64,000 nt of DNA, taken from assembly GCA_965219635.1 (NCBI GenBank), contig OZ244783.1, positions 1-64,000 of the forward strand, in the 5' to 3' direction. A program made the translations under genes and the position numbers. Below the pieces are notes generated by a model that was given only the letters and a program-made list of their open reading frames with translations, was not told the origin of the DNA and did not search any database. Of this stretch, positions 10,501-25,500 are shown piece by piece (position 1 is the first letter of the stretch; each line of letters starts with the position of its first letter). The DNA is from JAPOXR01 sp965219635 (GTDB taxonomy: Bacteria; Pseudomonadota; Alphaproteobacteria; Rhodobacterales; Rhodobacteraceae).

Positions 10501-13500
10501 GAATTGGGACACGGCGCAAACTGTGACTGTGACAGGACTCAGCGACAATGTTGACACTCCATTTGACCTGACGGCGACGGTGTCGCACAGGCCATGGGGG
10601 GGAGGTTATGGCTTCAACCAGCGCGCTGAACTCCCGGTGACCGTGACCGACAACGAGATGAATTCGCTTATTCTGACGCCAGCGACGCTGACGGTGGCTG
10701 AAGGTGGAACCGGAACCTACACGGTTGTCCTGAACAACCTGCCGTTGGCGCCAGTGACGGTGACGCTGGCATCGTCGAACACGAATGCAACTGTGGACAC
10801 GGACCCGGCGACGGTGGGGAACCAGTCTACGTTGGCCTTCACAAGATCGAATTGGGCCACGCCCCAGACAGTAACGGTGTCGGTCATTAACGACGACATC
10901 GATAATGAACCTAATCTGACGGCGACGGTGACGCACACGCCATCGGGCGGAGGTTTTGACAACAACGACGCTGTGGATCTGCCGGTGACGTTGACGGACG
11001 ACGAGACGAAGGGTCTGACGTTGTCGGCCAGCACGTTGACAGTGGCCGAAGGCGGCACCGGGACCTACACGGTTGTCCTGAACAGCGAGCCGACGGCGAC
11101 TGTGACGGTTGCGGTGGCGCCGTCAAACGGGAATGCGACGGTTGACAAGTCGTCGCTGACCTTCACGGCGGCTGACTGGGACACGGCGCAGACGGTGACG
11201 GTAACGGGCCTTGATGATGACATCGACAATGCGTCTGGTCTGACGGCGACAATATCGAACACGCCATCGGGCGGCGGCTATGGCACCAGCGAGGCAGCCA
11301 ACGTCTCGGTAACCGTGACAAATGACGACACGAAGGGCCTGACGCTGACGCCCACCACGCTGACGGTGGCCGAAGGCGGCACCGGGACCTTCACGGTTGT
11401 CCTGGACAGCGAGCCGACGGCGAATGTGACGGTTGCGGTGGCGCCGTCGAACGGGAATGCGACGGTTGACAAGTCGTCGCTGACCTTCACGGCGAGTGAC
11501 TGGGACACGGCGCAGACGGTGACGGTAACGGGCCTGAATGATGACATCGACAATGCGTCGGATCTGACAGCGACGATATCGAACACGCCATCGGGCGGCG
11601 GTTATGGCAACAGCGAGGCTGAGAGCGTTTCGGTGACGGTGACGAACGACGACACGAAGGGCCTGACTTTGTCGGCCAGCACGCTGACGGTGGCTGAAGG
11701 CGGCACCGGGACCTACACGGTTGTCCTGGACAGCGAGCCGACGGCGGATGTGACGGTTGCGGTGTTGTCGTCGAACGGGAATGCGACGGTTGACAAGTCG
11801 TCGCTGACCTTCACGGCGAGCAATTGGGACACGGCGCAGACGGTGACGGTGACAGGCCTGGACGACGATTTCGACAACCCGACTGACCTGACAGCGACGA
11901 TATCGAACACGCCATCGGGTGGGGATTATGGCGCCAGCGAGGCTGCAGATGTTGCGGTAACGGTGACGGATGACGAGACGAAGGGTCTGACTCTGACGCC
12001 CGCCACGCTGACGGTAACCGAAGGCGGTACCGGGACCTACACGGTTGTCCTGGACAGCGAGCCGACGGCGAATGTGACGGTTGCGGTGGCACCGTCGAAC
12101 GGGAATGCGACGGTTGACAAGTCGTCGCTGACCTTCACGGCGAGTGACTGGGACACGGCGCAGACGGTGACGGTGACGGGCCTTGATGATGACATTGACA
12201 ACCCGTCGGACCTGACAGCGACGATATCGAACACGCCATCGGGCGGGGACTATGGCAACAGCGAGGCTGCCAATGTTTCAGTGACCGTCACGGATGACGA
12301 TGTGAAGGGCCTGACGCTGACGCCCACCACGCTGACGGTGGCCGAGGGTCGCACCGGGACCTACACGGTTGTCCTGGACAGCGAGCCGACAGCGACTGTG
12401 ACGGTTGCGGTGGCACCGTCGAACGGGAATGCGACGGTTGACAAGTCGTCGCTGACCTTCACGGCGAGTGACTGGGACACGGCGCAGACGGTGACGGTGA
12501 CGGGTCTGGACGACAATATCAGCAACCCGTCGGACCTGACGGCGACGATATCGAACACACCATCGGGTGGAGGTTATGGCAGCAGCGAGGCTGTGGATCT
12601 GCCTGTGACGGTGAATGACAACGACACGAAGGGTCTGACGCTGACGCCCGCCACGCTGACGGTGGCCGAAGGCGGCACCGGGACCTACACGGTGGTTCTG
12701 GACAGCGAGCCGACGGCGAATGTGACGGTTGCGGTTTTGTCTTCAAACGGGAATGCGACGGTTGACAAGTCATCGCTGACCTTCACGGCGAGTGACTGGG
12801 ACACGGCGCAGACGGTGACGGTGACGGGCCTTGATGATGACATCGACAACCCGTCGGACCTGACGGCGACGATATCGAACACGCCATCGGGTGGAAGTTA
12901 CGGCATCGGCGAGGCTGCCAATATTTCAGTGACGGTGACGGATGACGATGTGAAGGGCCTGACGCTGACGCCCACCACGCTGACGGTGGCTGAAGGCGGC
13001 ACCGGGACCTACACGGTGGTTCTGGACAGTGAGCCGACGGCGAATGTGACGGTTGCGGTGGCGCCGTCGAACTCGAATGCGACGGTTGACAAGTCGTCGC
13101 TGACCTTCACGGCGAGTGACTGGGACACGGCGCAGACGGTCACGGTGACGGGCCTGGACGACGATTTCGACAACCCGTCGGACCTGACAGCGACGATATC
13201 GAACACGCCATCGGGCGGGGACTATGGCAGCAGCGAGGCTGCCAATGTTGCAGTGACGGTGACTGACGACGAGACAAAGGGCCTGACGCTGACGCCCGCC
13301 ACGCTGACGGTCGCCGAAGGCGGCACCGGGACCTACACGGTTGTCCTGGACAGCGAGCCGACGGCCAATGTGACGGTTGCGGTGGTACCGTCGAACTCGA
13401 ATGCGACGGTTGACAAGTCGTCGTTGACCTTCACGGCGAGTGACTGGGACACGGCGCAGACGGTGACGGTGACGGGCCTGGATGATGACATCGACAATGC

Positions 13501-16500
13501 GACTGATCTGACGGCAACGATATCGAACACGCCATCGGGCGGTGACTATGGCAGCAGCGAGGCTGCAGATGTTGCGGTGACGGTGACGGATGACGATGTG
13601 AAGGGCCTGACGCTGTCGGTCAGTTCGCTGACGGTGGCCGAAGGTGGCACCGGGACCTACACGGTTGTCCTGGACAGCGAGCCGACCGCGACTGTGACGG
13701 TTGCGGTGGCGCCGTCGAACGGGAATGCGACGGTTGACAAGTCGTCGCTGACCTTCACGGCGGCTGACTGGGACACGGCGCAGACGGTGACGGTGACGGG
13801 CCTTGATGATGACATTGACAATGCGTCTGATCTGACGGCGACGATATCGAACACGCCGTCGGGCGGGGACTATGGCGCCAGCGAGGCTGCCAACGTTTCG
13901 GTAACCGTGACAAATGACGACACGAAGGGTCTGACGTTGTCGGCGAGCACGCTGGCGGTAGCCGAAGGCGGCACCGGGACCTACACGGTTGTCCTGGACA
14001 GCGAGCCGACGGCGACTGTGACGGTTGCGGTGTTGTCGTCGAACGGGAACGCGACGGTTGACAAGTCGTCGCTGACCTTCACGGCGAGTGACTGGGACAC
14101 GGCGCAGACGGTGACGGTAACGGGCCTGAATGATGACATCGACAACCCGTCGGATCTGACGGCAACGATATCGAACACGCCATCGGGCGGGGACTATGGC
14201 GCCAGCGAGGCTGCCAACATCTCGGTAACCGTCACAAACGACGACACGAAGGGTCTGACTCTGACGCCCGCAACGCTGACGGTGGCCGAAGGTGGAACAG
14301 GGACCTACGATGTGGTGCTGGACAGCGAGCCGACGGCGACTGTTACGGTTGCGGTGGTGTCGTCGAACTTGAATGCGACGGTTGACAAGTCGTCGCTGAC
14401 CTTCACGGCGGCTGACTGGGACACGGCGCAGACGGTGACGGTGACGGGCCTGGACGACGATTTCGACAACCCGACTGACCTGACGGCGACGATATCGAAC
14501 ACACCATCGGGCGGTGACTATGGCAGCAGCGAGGCTGCCGATGTTGCAGTGACCGTGACGGACGACGAGACGAAGGGTCTGACTCTGACGCCCGCCACGC
14601 TGACCGTGGCCGAAGGCGGCACCGGAACCTACGATGTGGTGCTGGACAGCGAGCCGACGGCGACTGTTACAGTTGCGGTGGCGCCGTCGAACTCGAATGC
14701 GACGGTTGACAAGTCGTCGCTGACCTTCACGGCGAGCAATTGGGACACGGCGCAGACGGTGACGGTGACGGGCCTGGATGATGACATCGACAACCCGACT
14801 GACCTGACGGCGACGATATCGAACACGCCATCGGGCGGTGACTATGGCAGCAGCGAGGCTGCAGATGTTGCGGTGACGGTTACGGATGACGAGACGAAGG
14901 GTCTGACGTTGTCGGTCAGCGCCCTGACGGTGGCCGAAGGCGGCACCGGGACCTACGATGTGGTGCTGGACAGCCAGCCGACGGGAACGGTTACGGTTGC
15001 GGTGGTGTCGTCGAACGGGAATGCGACGGTTGACAAGTCGTCGCTGACCTTCACGGCGGCTGACTGGGACACGGCGCAGACGGTGACGGTGACGGGCCTG
15101 GACGACGACTTCGACAACCCGACTGACCTGACGGCGACGATATCGAACACGCCATCGGGCGGTGACTATGGCAGCAGCGAGGCTGCCGATGTTGCGGTGA
15201 CGGTTACGGATGACGAGACGAAGGGTCTGACGCTGACGCCCGCCACGCTGACGGTGGCCGAAGGCGGCACCGGGACCTACGATGTGGTGCTGGACAGCGA
15301 GCCGACGGGAACGGTTACGGTTGCGGTGGTGTCGTCGAACGGGAATGCAACGGTGGACAAGTCGTCGCTGACCTTCACGGCGGCTGACTGGGACACGGCG
15401 CAGACGGTGACGGTGACGGGCCTGGACGATGACTTCGATAACCCGTCGGATCTGACGGCAACGATATCGAATACGCCATCGGGCGGTGACTATGGCAGCA
15501 GCGAGGCTGCTGATGTTGCGGTGACGGTTACGGATGACGAGACGAAGGGTCTGACGGTGACGCCTGCCACGCTGACGGTGGCCGAAGGTGGAACAGGGAC
15601 CTACGATGTGGTGCTGGACAGCGAGCCGACGGGAACGGTTACGGTTGCGGTGGTGTCGTCGAACGGGAATGCAACGGTGGACAAGTCGTCGCTGACCTTC
15701 ACGGCGGCTGACTGGGACACGGCGCAGACGGTGACGGTGACGGGCCTGGACGATGACTTCGATAACCCGTCGGATCTGACGGCAACGATATCGAACACGC
15801 CATCGGGCGGTGACTATGGCAGCAGCGAGGCTGCCGATGTTGCGGTGACGGTTACGGATGACGAGACGAAGGGTCTGACGGTGACGCCTGCCACGCTGAC
15901 GGTGGCCGAGGGTGGAACAGGGACCTACGATGTGGTGCTGGACAGCGAGCCGACGGCGACTGTTACGGTTGCGGTGGTGTCGTCGAACGGGAATGCGACG
16001 GTTGACAAGTCGTCGCTGACCTTCACGGCGGCTGACTGGGACACGGCGCAGACGGTGACGGTGACGGGCCTGGACGACGACTTCGACAACCCGAATGACC
16101 TGACGGCGACGATATCGAACACACCATCGGGCGGGGACTATGGCAGCAGCGAGGCTGCAGATGTTGCGGTGACGGTTACGGATGACGAGACGAAGGGTCT
16201 GACGGTGACGCCTGCCACGCTGACGGTGGCCGAAGGCGGCACCGGGACCTACGATGTGGTGCTGGACAGCGAGCCGACGGGAACGGTTACGGTTGCGGTG
16301 GTGCCGTCGAACTCGAATGCGACGGTTGACAAGTCGTCGCTGACCTTCACGGCGGCTGACTGGGACACGGCGCAGACGGTGACGGTGACGGGCCTCGACG
16401 ACGACTTCGACAACCCGAATGACCTGACGGCGACGATATCGAACACGCCATCGGGCGGTGACTATGGCAGCAGCGAGGCTGCCGATGTTGCGGTGACGGT

Positions 16501-19500
16501 TACGGATGACGAGACGAAGGGTCTGACGGTGACGCCTGCCACGCTGACGGTGGCCGAAGGTGGAACAGGGACCTACGATGTGGTGCTGGACAGCGAGCCG
16601 ACGGCGACTGTTACGGTTGCGGTGGTGCCGTCGAACGGGAATGCAACGGTGGACAAGTCGTCGCTGACCTTCACGGCGGCTGACTGGGACACGGCGCAGA
16701 CGGTGACGGTGACGGGCCTGGATGATGACATCGACAATGCGACTGATCTGACGGCGACGATATCGAACACGCCATCGGGCGGTGACTATGGCAGCAGCGA
16801 GGCTGCAGATGTTGCGGTGACGGTTACGGACGATGATGTGAAGGGTCTGACGGTGACGCCTGCCACGCTGACGGTGGCCGAAGGTGGAACAGGGACCTAC
16901 GATGTGGTGCTGGACAGCGAGCCGACGGGAACGGTTACGGTTGCGGTGGTGTCGTCGAACGGGAATGCGACGGTTGACAAGTCGTCGCTGACCTTCACGG
17001 CGAGTGACTGGGACACGGCGCAGACGGTGACGGTGACGGGCCTGGACGACGGTCTCGACAACCCGTCGGACCTGACGGCGACGATATCGAACACGCCATC
17101 GGGCGGTGACTATGGCAGCAGCGAGGCTGCCGATGTTGCGGTGACGGTTACGGATGACGAGACGAAGGGTCTGACGCTGACGCCCGCCACGCTGACGGTG
17201 GCCGAAGGCGGCACCGGGACCTACGATGTGGTGCTGGACAGCGAGCCGACGGGAACGGTTACGGTTGCGGTGGTGCCGTCGAACGGGAATGCGACGGTTG
17301 ACAAGTCGTCGCTGACCTTCACGGCGGCTGACTGGGACACGGCGCAGACGGTGACGGTGACAGGCCTGGACGACGACTTCGACAACCCGACTGACCTGAC
17401 GGCGACGATATCGAACACACCATCGGGCGGGGACTATGGCAGCAGCGAGGCTGCAGATGTTGCGGTGACGGTTACGGATGACGAGACGAAGGGTCTGACG
17501 CTGACGCCTGCCACGCTGACGGTGGCCGAAGGCGGCACCGGGACCTACGATGTGGTGCTGGACAGCGAGCCGACGGGAACGGTTACGGTTGCGGTGGTGC
17601 CGTCGAACTCGAATGCGACGGTTGACAAGTCGTCGCTGACCTTCACTGCGGCTGACTGGGACACGGCGCAGACGGTGACGGTAACTGGCCTTGATGATGA
17701 CTTCGACAACCCGACTGACCTGACGGCGACGATATCGAACACGCCATCGGGCGGTGACTATGGCAGCAGCGAGGCTGCCGATGTTGCGGTGACGGTTACG
17801 GATGACGAGACGAAGGGTCTGACGCTGACGCCCGCCACGCTGACCGTGGCCGAAGGCGGCACCGGGACCTACGATGTGGTGCTGGGCAGCGAGCCGACGG
17901 GAACGGTTACGGTTGCGGTGGTGCCGTCGAACTCGAATGCGACGGTTGACAAGTCGTCGCTGACCTTCACGGCGGCTGACTGGGACACGGCGCAGACGGT
18001 GACGGTGACGGGCCTGGATGATGACATCGACAATGCGACTGATCTGACGGCGACGATATCGAACACGCCATCGGGCGGCGGCTATGGCAGCAGCGAGGCT
18101 GCAGATGTTGCGGTGACGGTTACGGACGATGATGTGAAGGGTCTGACGGTGACGCCTGCCACGCTGACGGTGGCCGAAGGTGGAACAGGGACCTACGATG
18201 TGGTGCTGGACAGCGAGCCGACGGGAACGGTTACGGTTGCGGTGGTGTCGTCGAACGGGAATGCGACGGTTGACAAGTCGTCGCTGACCTTCACGGCGGC
18301 TGACTGGGACACGGCGCAGACGGTGACGGTGACGGGCCTGGACGACGACTTCGACAACCCGTCGGACCTGACGGCGACGATATCGAACACGCCATCGGGC
18401 GGCGGCTATGGCAGCAGCGAGGCTGCCGATGTTGCGGTGACGGTCACGGATGACGAGACGAAGGGTCTGACGGTGACGCCTGCCACGCTGACGGTGGCCG
18501 AAGGTGGAACAGGGACCTACGATGTGGTGCTGGACAGCGAGCCGACGGGAACGGTTACGGTTGCGGTGGTGTCGTCGAACACGAATGCGACGGTTGACAA
18601 GTCGTCGCTGACCTTCACGGCGAGTGATTGGGACACGGCGCAGACGGTGACGGTGACGGGCCTTGATGATGACATTGACAACCCGACTGATCTGACAGCG
18701 ACGATATCGAACACACCATCGGGCGGTGACTATGGCAGCAGCGAGGCTGCCGATGTTGCGGTGACGGTTACGGATGACGAGACGAAGGGCCTGACGTTGT
18801 CGGCCACCACGCTGACGGTGGCCGAAGGCGGCACCGGGACCTACACGGTTGTCCTGGACAGCGAGCCGACGGCGACTGTGACGGTTGCGGTGGCGCCGTC
18901 GAACGGGAATGCGACGGTCGACAAGTCGTCGCTGACCTTCACGGCGAGTGACTGGGACACGGCGCAGACGGTGACGGTGACGGGCCTGGATGATGACATC
19001 GACAATGCGTCTGATCTGACGGCGACAATATCGAACACGCCATCGGGCGGCGGCTATGGCACCAGCGAGGCAGCCAACGTCTCGGTAACCGTTACAAATG
19101 ACGACACGAAGGGCCTGACGTTGTCGGCCAGCACGCTGACGGTGGCCGAAGGCGGCACCGGGACCTACACGGTTGTCCTGGACAGCGAGCCGACGGCGGA
19201 TGTGACGGTAACGGTGGCACCGTCGAACGGGAATGCGACGGTCGACAAGTCGTCGCTGACCTTCACGGCGAATGACTGGGACACGGCGCAGACGGTGACG
19301 GTAACGGGCCTGGACGACGAAATCGACAATCCAATTAATCTGACAGCGACGGTGACCAACACTCCAACAGGTGGAGGTTATGGCCTCAGCGAGGCTGCGA
19401 GCGTTTCGGTGACGGTGACGGACAACGACGGGAAAGGTCTGACGCTGACGCCCACCACGCTGACGGTGGCCGAAGGTGGCACCGGGACCTACACGGTTGT

Positions 19501-22500
19501 CCTGGACAGCGAGCCGACGGCGACTGTGACGGTTGCGGTGGCGCCGTCGAACGGGAATGCGACGGTGAACAAGTCGTCGCTGATCTTCACGGCGAGTGAC
19601 TGGGACACGGCGCAGACGGTGACGGTAACTGGCCTGGATGATGACATCGACAACGCGTCGGACCTGACGGCGACGATATCGAACACGCCATCGGGCGGCG
19701 GCTATGGCACCAGCGAGACAGCCAACGTCTCGGTAACCGTGACCAATGACGACACGAAGGGTCTGACGTTGTCGGCCAGCGCCCTGACGGTGGCCGAAGG
19801 CGGCACAGGGACCTACACGGTTGTCCTGGACAGCGAGCCGACGGCGGATGTGACGGTAACGGTGGCACCGTCGAACGGGAATGCGACGGTTGACAAGTCG
19901 TCGCTGACCTTCACGGCGAATGACTGGGACACGGCGCAGACGGTGACGGTAACGGGTCTGGATGATGACATCGACAATGCGTCTGATCTGACGGCGACAA
20001 TATCGAACACGCCATCGGGCGGGGACTATGGCAACAGCGAGGCTGAGAGCGTCTCGGTGACAGTGACAAATGACGACACGAAGGGTCTGACGTTGTCGGC
20101 CAGCACGCTGACGGTGGCCGAAGGCGGCACCGGGACCTACACGGTTGTCCTGGACAGCGAGCCGACGGCGGATGTGACGGTAACGGTGGCACCGTCGAAC
20201 GGGAATGCGACGGTTGACAAGTCGTCGCTGACCTTCACGGCGAATGACTGGGACACGGCGCAGACGGTGACGGTAACGGGTCTGGATGATGACATCGACA
20301 ACGCGTCGGACCTGACTGCGACGATATCGAACACGCCATCGGGCGGGGACTATGGCACCAGCGAGACAGCCAACGTCTCGGTAACCGTGACAAATGACGA
20401 CACGAAGGGTCTGACGTTGTCGGCCAGCGCCCTGACGGTGGCCGAAGGCGGCACCGGGACCTACACGGTTGTCCTGGACAGCGAGCCGACGGCGACTGTG
20501 ACGGTTGCGGTGGCATCGTCAAACGGGAATGCGACGGTTGACAAGTCGTCGCTGACCTTCACGGCGAGCGACTGGGACGCGGCGCAGACGGTGACGGTAA
20601 CGGGCCTTGATGATGACATCGACAATGCGTCTGATCTGACAGCGACGATATCGAACACGCCATCGGGCGGCGGCTATGGCACCAGCGAGGCTGCCAATGT
20701 CTCGGTAACCGTGACAAATGACGACACGAAGGGTCTGACGTTGTCGGCCAGCGCCCTGACGGTGGCCGAAGGCGGCACCGGGACCTACACGGTTGTCCTG
20801 GACAGCGAGCCGACGGCGGATGTGACGGTTGCGGTGGCACCGTCGAACTCGAATGCGACGGTTGACAAGTCGTCGCTGACCTTCACGGCGAGTGACTGGG
20901 ACACGGCGCAGACGGTGACGGTGACGGGCCTGGATGATGACATCGACAATGTATCTGATCTGACGGCGACAATATCGAACACGCCTTCGGGCGGGGACTA
21001 TGGCCTCAGCGAGGCTGCGAGCGTTTCGGTGACGGTGACGGACAACGACGGGAAAGGTCTGACGCTGACGCCCACCACGCTGACGGTGGCCGAAGGCGGC
21101 ACCGGGACCTACACGGTTGTTCTGAACAGCGAGCCGACGGCGACTGTGACGGTTGCGGTGGCGCCGTCGAACGGGAATGCGACGGTTGACAAGTCGTCGC
21201 TGACCTTCACGGCGAGTGACTGGGACACGGCGCAGACGGTGACGGTAACGGGCCTTGATGATGACATCGACAATGCGACTGATCTGACGGCGACGATATC
21301 GAACACGCCATCGGGCGGCGGCTATGGCACCAGCGAGGCAGCCAACGTCTCGGTAACCGTGACAAATGACGACACGAAGGGTCTGACGTTGTCGGTCAGC
21401 ACGCTGACGGTGGCCGAAGGCGGGACCGGGACCTACACGGTTGTCCTGGACAGTGAGCCGACGGCGAATGTGACGGTTGCGGTGGCGCCGTCGAACGGGA
21501 ACGCAACGGTTGACAAGTCGTCGCTGACCTTCACGGCGAGTGACTGGGACACGGCGCAGACGGTGACGGTAACGGGCCTTGATGATGACATCGACAATGC
21601 GACTGATCTGACGGCGACAATATCGAACACGCCATCGGGCGGCGGCTATGGCAACAGCGAGGCTGAGAGCGTCTCGGTGACAGTGACAAATGACGACACG
21701 AAGGGTCTGACGTTGTCGGCCAGCGCCCTGACGGTGGCCGAAGGCGGCACCGGGACCTACACGGTTGTCCTGGATAGCGAGCCGACGGCGGATGTGACGG
21801 TAACGGTGGCACCGTCGAACGGGAATGCGACGGTTGACAAGTCGTCGCTGACCTTCACGGCGAATGACTGGGACACGGCGCAGACGGTGACGGTGACGGG
21901 TCTGGATGATGACATCGACAACGCGTCGGACCTGACTGCGACGATATCGAACACGCCATCGGGCGGCGGCTATGGCACCAGCGAGACAGCCAACGTCTCG
22001 GTAACCGTGACCAATGACGACACGAAGGGTCTGACGTTGTCGGCCAGCGCCCTGACGGTGGCCGAAGGCGGCACAGGGACCTACACGGTTGTCCTGGACA
22101 GCGAGCCGACGGCGACTGTGACGGTTGCGGTGGCATCGTCAAACGGGAATGCGACGGTTGACAAGTCGTCGCTGACCTTCACGGCGAGCGACTGGGACAC
22201 GGTGCAGACGGTGACGGTGACGGGCCTTGATGATGACATCGACAATGCGTCTGATCTGACAGCGACGATATCGAACACGCCATCGGGCGGCGGCTATGGC
22301 ACCAGCGAGGCTGCCAATGTCTCGGTAACCGTGACAAATGACGACACGAAGGGTCTGACGTTGTCGGTCAGCACGCTGACGGTGGCCGAAGGCGGCACCG
22401 GGACCTACACGGTTGTCCTGGACAGCGAACCGACGGCGGATGTGACGGTTGCGGTGGCACCGTCGAACTCGAATGCGACGGTTGACAAGTCGTCGCTGAC

Positions 22501-25500
22501 CTTCACGGCGAGCGACTGGGACACGGCGCAGACGGTGACGGTGACGGGTCTGGATGATGACATCGACAATGTGTCTGATCTGACGGCGACAATATCGAAC
22601 ACGCCTTCGGGCGGGGACTATGGCAACAGCGAGGCTGCAGATGTTGCGGTGACGGTGACGGACAACGATGGGAAGGGCCTGACGCTGACGCCCGCCACGC
22701 TGACGGTGGCCGAAGGCGGCACCGGGACCTACACGGTTGTTCTGAACAGCGAGCCGACGGCGACTGTGACGGTTGCGGTGGCGCCGTCGAACGGGAATGC
22801 GACGGTTGACAAGTCGTCGCTGACCTTCACGGCGGCTGACTGGGACACGGCGCAGACGGTGACGGTAAGGGGCCTTGATGATGACATCGACAATGCGTCT
22901 GATCTGACGGCGACGATATCGAACACGCCATCGGGCGGCGGCTATGGCACCAGCGAGGCAGCCAACGTCTCGGTAACCGTGACAAATGACGACACGAAGG
23001 GCCTGACGCTGACGCCCACCACGCTGACGGTGGCCGAAGGCGGCACCGGGACCTTCACGGTTGTCCTGGACAGCGAGCCGACGGCGAATGTGACGGTTGC
23101 GGTGGCGCCGTCAAACGGGAATGCGACGGTTGACAAGTCGTCGCTGACCTTCACGGCGAGTGACTGGGACACGGCGCAGACGGTGACGGTAACGGGCCTT
23201 GATGATGACATCGACAATGCGTCTGATCTGACGGCGACAATATCGAACACGCCATCGGGCGGCGGCTATGGCACCAGCGAGGCAGCCAACGTCTCGGTAA
23301 CCGTGACAAATGACGACACGAAGGGCCTGACGTTGTCGGCCAGCACGCTGACGGTGGCCGAAGGTGGCACCGGAACCTACACGGTTGTCCTGGACAGCGA
23401 GCCGACGGCGGATGTGACGGTTGCGGTGGCATCGTCGAACGGCAATGCGACGGTTGACAAGTCGTCGCTGACCTTCACGGCGGCTAACTGGGACACGGCG
23501 CAGACGGTGACGGTGACGGGCCTTGATGATGACATCGACAATGCGTCTGATCTGACGGCGACAATATCGAACACGCCATCGGGCGGCGGCTATGGCAACA
23601 GTGAGGACACGGCGCAGACGGTGACGGTGACGGGCCTTGATGATGACATCGACAATGCGTCTGATCTGACGGCGACAATATCGAACACGCCAACGGGCGG
23701 CGGCTATGGCAACAGCGAAGCTGAGAGCGTCTCGGTAACCGTGACAAATGACGACACGAAGGGTCTGACGTTGTCGGTCAGCACGCTGACGGTGGCCGAA
23801 GGCGGCACCGGGACCTACACAGTTGTCCTGAACAGCGAGCCGACGGGAACGGTAACGGTAACGGTGGCATCGTCGAACGGGAATGCGACGGTTGACAAGT
23901 CGTCGCTGACCTTCTCGGACAGGAACTGGGCGACGGCGCAGACGGTGACGGTAACAGGGGCCGATGACGACATCGACAACCCGTCGAACCTGACAGCGAC
24001 GATATCGAACACGCCAGCAGGTGGAGGTTATGGCGACGATGAGGCTGCGAGCTTCCAGGTGACGGTGACGGACAACGATGGGAAGGGCCTGACTCTGTCG
24101 CGTACTGCGTTGACAGTGACCGAGGGTAGAACCGGGACCTACACGGTTGTCCTGGACAGCGAGCCGACGGCGAATGTGACGGTAACGGTGGCATCGTCGA
24201 ACGGGAATGCGACGGTTGACAAGTCGTCGCTGACCTTCACGGCAAGTGACTGGGACACGGCACAGACAGTGACGGTAACGGGCCTTGATGATGACATCGA
24301 CAACCCGTCGGACCTGACAGCGACGATATCGAACACGCCATCGGGCGGCGGCTATGGCAACAGCGAGGCTGAGAGCGTCTCGGTGACAGTGACGAACAAC
24401 GACACGAAGGGTCTGACGCTTTCGGTTAGTTCCCTGACGGTGGGTGAAGGGCAGAACGGATCTTACACGGTTGTTCTGGACAGCGAGCCGACGGCGAATG
24501 TGACGGTTGCGGTGGCACCGTCGAATTCGAATGCGAGGGTTGACAAGTCGTCGCTGACCTTCACGGCGGCTAACTGGGACACGGCGCAGACGGTGACGGT
24601 GACTGGCCTTGATGATGACATCGACAATGCGTCTGATCTGACGGCAACGATATCGAACACGCCATCGGGCGGCGGCTATGGCAACAGCGAGGCTGAGAGT
24701 GTTTCGGTGACGGTGACGGACAACGACACGAAGGGCCTGACGCTATCGGCCAGCACGCTGACGGTGGCCGAAGGCGGCACCGGGACCTACACGGTTGTAC
24801 TGGACAGCGAGCCGACGGCGAATGTGACGGTTGCGGTGGCGCCGTCAAACGGGAATGCGACGGTTGACAAGTCGTCGCTGACCTTCACGGCGGCTAACTG
24901 GGACACGGCGCAGACGGTGACGGTAACGGGCCTTGATGATGACATCGACAATGCGTCTGATCTGACGGCGACAATATCAAACACGCCATCGGGCGGGGAC
25001 TATGGCAACAGTGAGGCTGAGAGTGTTTCGGTGACGGTGACGGACAACGACACGAAGGGCCTGACGTTGTCGGCCATCACGCTGACGGTAGCCGAAGGCG
25101 GCACCGGGACCTACACGGTTGTCCTGGACAGCGAGCCGACGGCGAATGTGACGGTGGCGGTGACGTTGTCGAACAGGAATGCGTCGGTTGACAAGTCGTC
25201 GCTGACCTTCACGGCGAGTGACTGGGACACGGCGCAGACAGTGACGGTAACGGGCCTTGATGATGACATCGACAACCCGACGGATCTGACTACGACGATA
25301 TCGAACACGCCATCGGGCGGGGGCTATGACCGCGACGATGTGGAAAGTGTCTCGGTGACGGTGACGAACAACGACACGAAGGGTCTCACGTTGTCGGTCA
25401 GCGCCCTGACGGTGGCAGAAGGTGGAACCGGGACCTACACGGTTGTCCTGAACAGCGAGCCGACGGGAACGGTAACGGTAACGGTGGCATCGTCGAACGG

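Noticed and set aside
23484..23747. Possible frame break in the giant gene near the irregular repeat
   Set aside because: The irregularity is a 114-bp tandem duplication, divisible by three; the plus-strand frame continues without a stop.
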